Source of the DNA: Marinomonas hwangdonensis
GTDB lineage: Bacteria > Pseudomonadota > Gammaproteobacteria > Pseudomonadales > Marinomonadaceae
Assembly: GCF_003721245.1 (NCBI RefSeq)
Contig: NZ_RIZG01000006.1
Coordinates: 160,959-224,958, forward strand
DNA: 64,000 nucleotides
Direction: 5' to 3'
Numbering within the stretch: position 1 is the stretch's first letter; each line of letters begins with the position of its first letter. The translations under genes were made by a program, and so were the position numbers. Shown piece after piece: positions 63,980-64,000 of this stretch. The notes under the pieces were generated by a model. It worked only from the letters and a program-made list of their open reading frames with translations, was not told the DNA's origin and did not search any database.

Positions 63980-64000
63980 TGGAGCGGGAAACGAGGCTCG
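63980..64000 (-). tRNA. tRNA-Gly (GCC), 3' end only
   Basis: The last 21 bases (minus strand CGAGCCTCG then TTTCCCGCTCCA) match the T-arm and acceptor end of tRNA-Gly(GCC) with CCA, as in E. coli except one base. The rest is beyond the window, so the anticodon is inferred. Confidence 0.75.

Noticed and set aside
1..64000. CRISPR arrays, insertion sequences, integron sites, phage modules
   Set aside because: No spaced direct repeats, transposase motifs or attC-like sites were seen on either strand; tRNA repeats explain the only long exact repeats.

Overview
This window reads as a stretch of ordinary chromosome from a marine gammaproteobacterium of the Oceanospirillales type, most likely Marinomonas or a close relative. 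The evidence is slightly AT-rich DNA, Pseudomonas-like gene neighbourhoods (gpsA-DUF4389-sixA; lexA next to topA with two small conserved genes; bepA-like/tusA-like/permease; leuCDB with a divergent LysR gene), and a GH13 alpha-glucosidase whose key residues match the Halomonas enzyme. Genes are densely packed in short operons. I see no prophage, insertion sequence, CRISPR array or plasmid module. The genus is an inference from gene content, not from a marker gene.

Layout. 1-9.1 kb: a cut-off patatin-like lipase, a DUF4892 exported protein, an alpha/beta hydrolase, the gpsA-DUF4389-sixA operon, selO, an RhlB-type helicase and dinG. 9.1-13.3 kb: lexA with two tandem LexA boxes shared with dinG, then topA and two small genes. 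13.4-21.6 kb: two unknown membrane-anchored proteins, a universal stress protein, cysS-glnS, an azlD remnant, then queC, queE, ppiB and lpxH. 21.8-30 kb: an Na+-coupled transporter, miaE, a pseudokinase/FGE-like membrane fusion, acnB and a ribosome hibernation factor. 30.3-42.4 kb: a DUF1275 membrane protein, asd, leuCDB, a LysR regulator, an MFS transporter, alpha-glucosidase, an AI-2E-family permease, a TusA-like protein and an M48 protease. 42.4-50.2 kb: a lone tyrosine recombinase, moaCDE, a MerR-regulated copper-type ATPase operon ending in a 28-residue membrane peptide, ndh and yaiI. 50.3-56.5 kb: ETF-ubiquinone oxidoreductase, an acyl-CoA dehydrogenase, an AraC regulator, a charge-segregated small protein, a cytochrome b562-like protein and a small exported protein that seems to start at ATT. 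56.5-64 kb: a Lon-like protease, the pabC-mltG-tmk-holB-tatD operon, three identical tRNA-Glu genes and the 3' end of a tRNA-Gly.

How the parts work together: the window joins central metabolism (aconitase, leucine and aspartate-family synthesis, fatty-acid oxidation feeding electrons to quinone through ETF-QO, NADH to quinone through Ndh), information processing (tRNA synthetases, queuosine precursor synthesis, topoisomerase, clamp-loader subunit), SOS control and metal handling (molybdopterin synthase, metal-efflux ATPase).

I found no convincing large new system. The least explained items are the catalytically dead kinase fused through a membrane segment to an FGE-like domain (24564-26315), the micro-ORF coupled to the copper ATPase (44955-45041), the apparent ATT start at 56226, the isolated recombinase (42484-43731) and the truncated azlD (18334-18657).
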